Shown: positions 61,309 through 64,000 of the stretch, in pieces | How the letters are laid out: each line of letters opens with the position of its first letter | Position numbering within the stretch: the first letter of the stretch is position 1 | From: Capilliphycus robustus | GTDB taxonomy: Bacteria; Cyanobacteriota; Cyanobacteriia; Cyanobacteriales; Microcoleaceae | Length of the DNA: 64,000 nt | Assembly: GCF_034932365.1 (NCBI RefSeq) | Contig: NZ_JAYGHR010000064.1 | Coordinates: 95,195 to 159,194 of the forward strand | Direction: 5' to 3' | The notes under the pieces: model-generated | Seen by the model: the letters and a program-made list of their open reading frames with translations, nothing else | Told to the model about the DNA's origin: nothing | Database searches by the model: none | Position numbers and translations under genes: made by a program

Positions 61309-61870
61309 ATTCCGATTAATTTTCCATCGATTATGGGTTAGGAACCATCATATCAGATAAAACAGTCAGCTTTACCCATGAAGGTTTGTAAATCTTTTCA
61401 GTATAGTTCTTGCAGTTGATCCTGTATTAATCTAGGATAGTCAATCCTGTTGTCAAGATAGCTCTAAAAGTTCATCATTTTAAAGTGTTCAAGTCTCACC
61501 AATTATCGAGGGTTCTATGTGGAGCCAAAGCTGAAATGTTTGTTAAATTTTACCATCAAAGAGGATAGGTATTCTATCCTGTAATAGTAGTAATATATTA
61601 TTCTCTCTTCAAAAGCTTGGGTTAGCGTCTGATGACTGCATCAGCTTCTGTCTTGATTTGAGCGACATAACAATCACTTTGTAAGTTGTCAAGGCTAGAT
61701 TCATTAACAAAATTTTCACCAATCTATAGCAAAAAAACCTAGGCTGAGTTCAACTGAAAACAGATAGAAATAAGCATCTGTTTATCAACTGAGTTGAACT
61801 CGACTCAAGCTTCTGTTTTGGCTATTGATGTGACGGTTTTGAGTTTCTAAACGTTACAGGACACAACAAG
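61309..61870. promoter_or_regulatory. 562-bp divergent intergenic region
   Basis: It lies between the DUF1349 gene (minus) and the GH57 gene (plus) and should carry both promoters. Apart from the hairpin at 61746-61801 I see no structured or coding feature. Confidence 0.5.
61746..61801 (+). promoter_or_regulatory. Long two-part hairpin in the GH57 leader
   Basis: An outer stem GAGTTCAA/TTGAACTC and an inner stem AAACAGAT/ATCTGTTT enclose a 10-nt loop. There is no T-tract after it, so it is not a standard terminator. It ends 69 bp before the GH57 start and may be an operator or leader RNA structure. Confidence 0.5.
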
Positions 61871-62959
61871 ATGACCTCTACTTCAAACTTTCAATCTATG
61901 GCGGTTACGAATGCTGTCGAGAGTTCACACCCTTTAGAACATCAAAGTCTTCGTGATCCCGGACAATTTCAAACCTGTGATCCCCTACAAACAGCAACCG
62001 GAGTTTATATTGTTATTCACGGTCATTTCTATCAACCTCCTCGGGAAAATCCCTATATTAATACCGTTGAACGTCAATTGAGTGCTGATCCCTACCATGA
62101 CTGGAACGAACGAATTTACCATGAATGTTATCGCCCCAATGCTTTAGCCAGAGTCTTAAACAATCAAGGAAAAGTGGTTGGGATCGTTAATAACTATGAG
62201 TATCTCAGCTTTAATATCGGCCCGACATTAATGAGTTGGCTAGAACGCTATGATATGCAAGTTTATCAGAGAATCATAGAAGCCGATCGCATCAGTTGTC
62301 AGCGCCTCAATGGACATGGAAATGCGATCGCCCAAGTTTATAACCATATTATTATGCCCCTCGCCAACGAACGAGATAAATACACTCAAATTCGTTGGGG
62401 AAAAGCAGACTTTCGTTCCCGGTTTGGGCGCGATCCCGAAGGAATGTGGTTAGCCGAAACTGCCATTGATTACGCCACCTTAGAAGCGTTAATTAATGAA
62501 GGGATTCGATTTACTATCCTTGCCCCTTCTCAAGCCCAACGCTGTCGTTTATTCGCCTCTGAAGACATCCCTGATCCCGAATGGATAGAGGTTAGCGAAG
62601 GTCAAATTGATCCCACTCGTCCCTATCGTTGTTATTTAAAAAATGAAGCCGGAGAAAAAGACACATCCCGTTATCTTGATATATTCTTCTATGATGGGCC
62701 GATTTCTGCGGATATGGGCTTTGATGATGTCCTCAGCAGTTCGGGACATTTAGCTGGACGACTCAGCCAAGCCGTTCACGGGGACGGGCGGCCAACCCAG
62801 GTGATCTCTGTGGCGACTGATGGAGAAACCTTTGTTGACATCCTCCCCGTCGTAAACAACGGGGATTCCCAGCAGAAGACTATTTCAAAATATCAAATAT
62901 TGATAATTGAACAGCATTCTCTAGGTGGGTTGACGTTTCACGGGCTGCTGCTTCAATAA
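61871..62959 (+). pseudogene. Glycoside hydrolase family 57 gene interrupted by a TnpB element
   Basis: The first 321 residues are a GH57 catalytic domain of the type fused to DUF3536: VIHGHFYQPPRENPYIN, YEYLSFNIGPTLMSWL, GNAIAQVYNHIIMPLAN and GMWLAETAIDY (candidate nucleophile Glu). The native frame ends at VATDGETF, just before the expected Gly-His. From 62835 the sequence is the TnpB element end; the frame continues 41 codons (VDILPVVNNG...) to a stop at 62959. The rest of the gene, including DUF3536, must lie right of the window. The family acts on alpha-glucans such as glycogen. It is inactive unless the element excises. Confidence 0.87.
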
Positions 62960-64000
62960 CCGAAGTCTCACGCCTGCCTCCGCGTCCGTTTAGGCTCTCC
63001 GAAAGTCCTCCGGCGAGTAAAATATTTGAGGCGGCATTTCCATCACGATCATGTACTGTTCCACAATTTAAACAAGTCCACTCACGAACAGAAAGGTCTA
63101 ATTTACCACCTTTAAAGCCGCAGCACGAACATTTTTGAGTTGTCGGTTCCCACCGACTTATTACTCTAAATTCTCGGCCATATTTTTCGGCTTTACCTTC
63201 AAGAAGGGTTCTAAACTGTCTCCACCCTAAATCACTAATTGCTTTGGAAAGCTTATGATTTTTGACCATTCCCGACACATTCAAATCTTCCAGAACAATC
63301 ACTTGGTTTTCGATGATTATCCTGGTTGATAACTTGTGCAGAAAGTCTTTGCGGGTATCCTTCATTCGAGCGTAGAGTTTAGCTTTTCTAACCCTCGCTC
63401 GTTCGTATCGCTTAGAACCCTTCTGTTTTCGAGAAAGATTGCGGTTAAGTTTTCGCAGTCTTTTTATCCGTTTTTTCAGAGGCTTGGGAGCATCTATTCT
63501 CTCTCCTGAACTCAGAACCGCAAACGTTTTAATGCCCAAGTCTATTCCTATACTATTGGGAGACTTGGGCATTAATTGTTGATTAACCTCAATAACAAAG
63601 CTGAGGAAATAACGGTTTGCGGCATCTTTAATGACTGTAACTGAACTTGGTGAACTGGGTAGAGGTCTTGACCAAATTATCTTGAAATTTCCAATTTTGG
63701 CTAAAGATATTTTGTCTCCATCCAGTTTAAAGCCACCAACTCGAAACCTGGCTGACTGCTTGGCGTTTCGTTTCTTCAACTTAGGCAGTCTAACTTTTCT
63801 CCCAAGTCGCGTTCCCTTACACGACTTAAAAAAGTTTTGATAAGCCTGTTCTAGATCGTTCAAGGATTGTTGTAAAGGGATATTAGAAACTTCTGATAAC
63901 CATTCCCGTTCTGCCGTTTTCTTCGCTTGGGTAATAAACTGCTTTTGGAGTTGAGCATTACTAGGCTTTTTTTGCCCAGTTTTGTACATTTCGATACAGT
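62835..64000 (-). mobile_element. IS200/IS605-type TnpB-only element, runs off the right edge
   Basis: The right end is TTGACATCCTCCCCG followed by a hairpin (CCCCGTCG..AACGGGGATT), the same end as at 42525. The tnpB gene begins 45 bp inside it. No tnpA is seen in the available part. The left end is outside the window. It is inserted in the GH57 gene, antisense to it. Confidence 0.88.
62880..64000 (-). CDS. tnpB: TnpB RNA-guided nuclease, N-terminus outside window
   Basis: At least 373 residues of an intact-looking TnpB. The RuvC residues are present: Asp in SIGIDLGIKTF, Glu in IVLEDLNVSGM and Asp in HDRDGNAASNIL. The zinc finger is CSCCGF..CLNCGT. The frame stays open to position 64000 upstream of the first visible Met, and the family needs about 40 more N-terminal residues, so the true start is beyond the edge. 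The omega RNA of such elements overlaps the 3' end of tnpB and the right end, so its guide would be read from the adjoining GH57 sequence. Confidence 0.9.
   Translation of the reverse strand, partial: CIEMYKTGQKKPSNAQLQKQFITQAKKTAEREWLSEVSNIPLQQSLNDLEQAYQNFFKSCKGTRLGRKVRLPKLKKRNAKQSARFRVGGFKLDGDKISLAKIGNFKIIWSRPLPSSPSSVTVIKDAANRYFLSFVIEVNQQLMPKSPNSIGIDLGIKTFAVLSSGERIDAPKPLKKRIKRLRKLNRNLSRKQKGSKRYERARVRKAKLYARMKDTRKDFLHKLSTRIIIENQVIVLEDLNVSGMVKNHKLSKAISDLGWRQFRTLLEGKAEKYGREFRVISRWEPTTQKCSCCGFKGGKLDLSVREWTCLNCGTVHDRDGNAASNILLAGGLSESLNGRGGRRETSVIEAAARETSTHLENAVQLSIFDILK

Noticed and set aside
62835..62959. Last 41 codons of the GH57 open frame as native protein
   Set aside because: They are encoded by the TnpB element end and the 3' end of tnpB read antisense.

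Overview
The window looks like the chromosome of a filamentous, non-heterocystous-type cyanobacterium (Lyngbya/Limnoraphis/Oscillatoria-like; the genus is an inference). Supporting signs are frequent GCGATCGC (HIP1) octamers, cyanobacterial families (UPF0182, DUF4278, SLH-OprB porin, kinase-WD40 fusion, pentapeptide-repeat protein), heptameric tandem repeats, and several families of dispersed palindromes.

Layout. 1-4206: hemB (cut by the left edge), a membrane pentapeptide-repeat protein and a sensor kinase. 4203-40425: a large surface-glycan and export locus, nearly all on the minus strand. It holds dTDP-rhamnose genes (rfbA, rfbC, rfbD; no rfbB), a polytopic membrane protein, a type I secretion unit (PPIase, cNMP/C39-like ABC exporter, HlyD), very large multidomain glycosyltransferases (1240 and 2105 aa), a sulfotransferase-methyltransferase fusion, an RTX protein that is the obvious candidate secretion substrate, two paralogous methyltransferase/coiled-coil proteins, and a Wzt/Wzm ABC exporter. 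Together these fit synthesis, terminal modification and ABC export of a sulfated or methylated glycan, with RTX export alongside. 40656-44145: DUF4278 gene, repeat-rich spacer, a 40-aa membrane peptide divergent from a 3-methyladenine glycosylase gene, and a TnpB element broken by four repeat insertions. 44386-48201: UPF0182 and creatininase-family genes. 48339-54418: a phosphate-starvation island: a four-unit Pho box, a 53-aa ORF, an OmpR-type regulator and a PhoX-type phosphatase gene split by a 2655-bp group II intron. 54596-64000: SLH-OprB porin, kinase-WD40, Ca2+/H+ antiporter, DUF1349 protein, and a GH57 gene interrupted by an IS200/IS605-type TnpB element that runs off the right edge.

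Most unusual signals: (1) a group II intron in phoX with readable boundaries and an IBS1/EBS1 match, whose maturase ORF reads through domain V; (2) a roughly 110-bp foldback (MITE-like) repeat family with four copies, two inside the intron ribozyme and two inside the dead TnpB element, one of which can be excised on paper to restore the reading frame exactly; (3) the glycan locus, where a shared 'GWA' beta-domain and a coiled coil ending in SSKxWKxRxKW recur across proteins and suggest a WbdD-like chain-termination system; (4) a nested heptamer minisatellite at 41290-41712.
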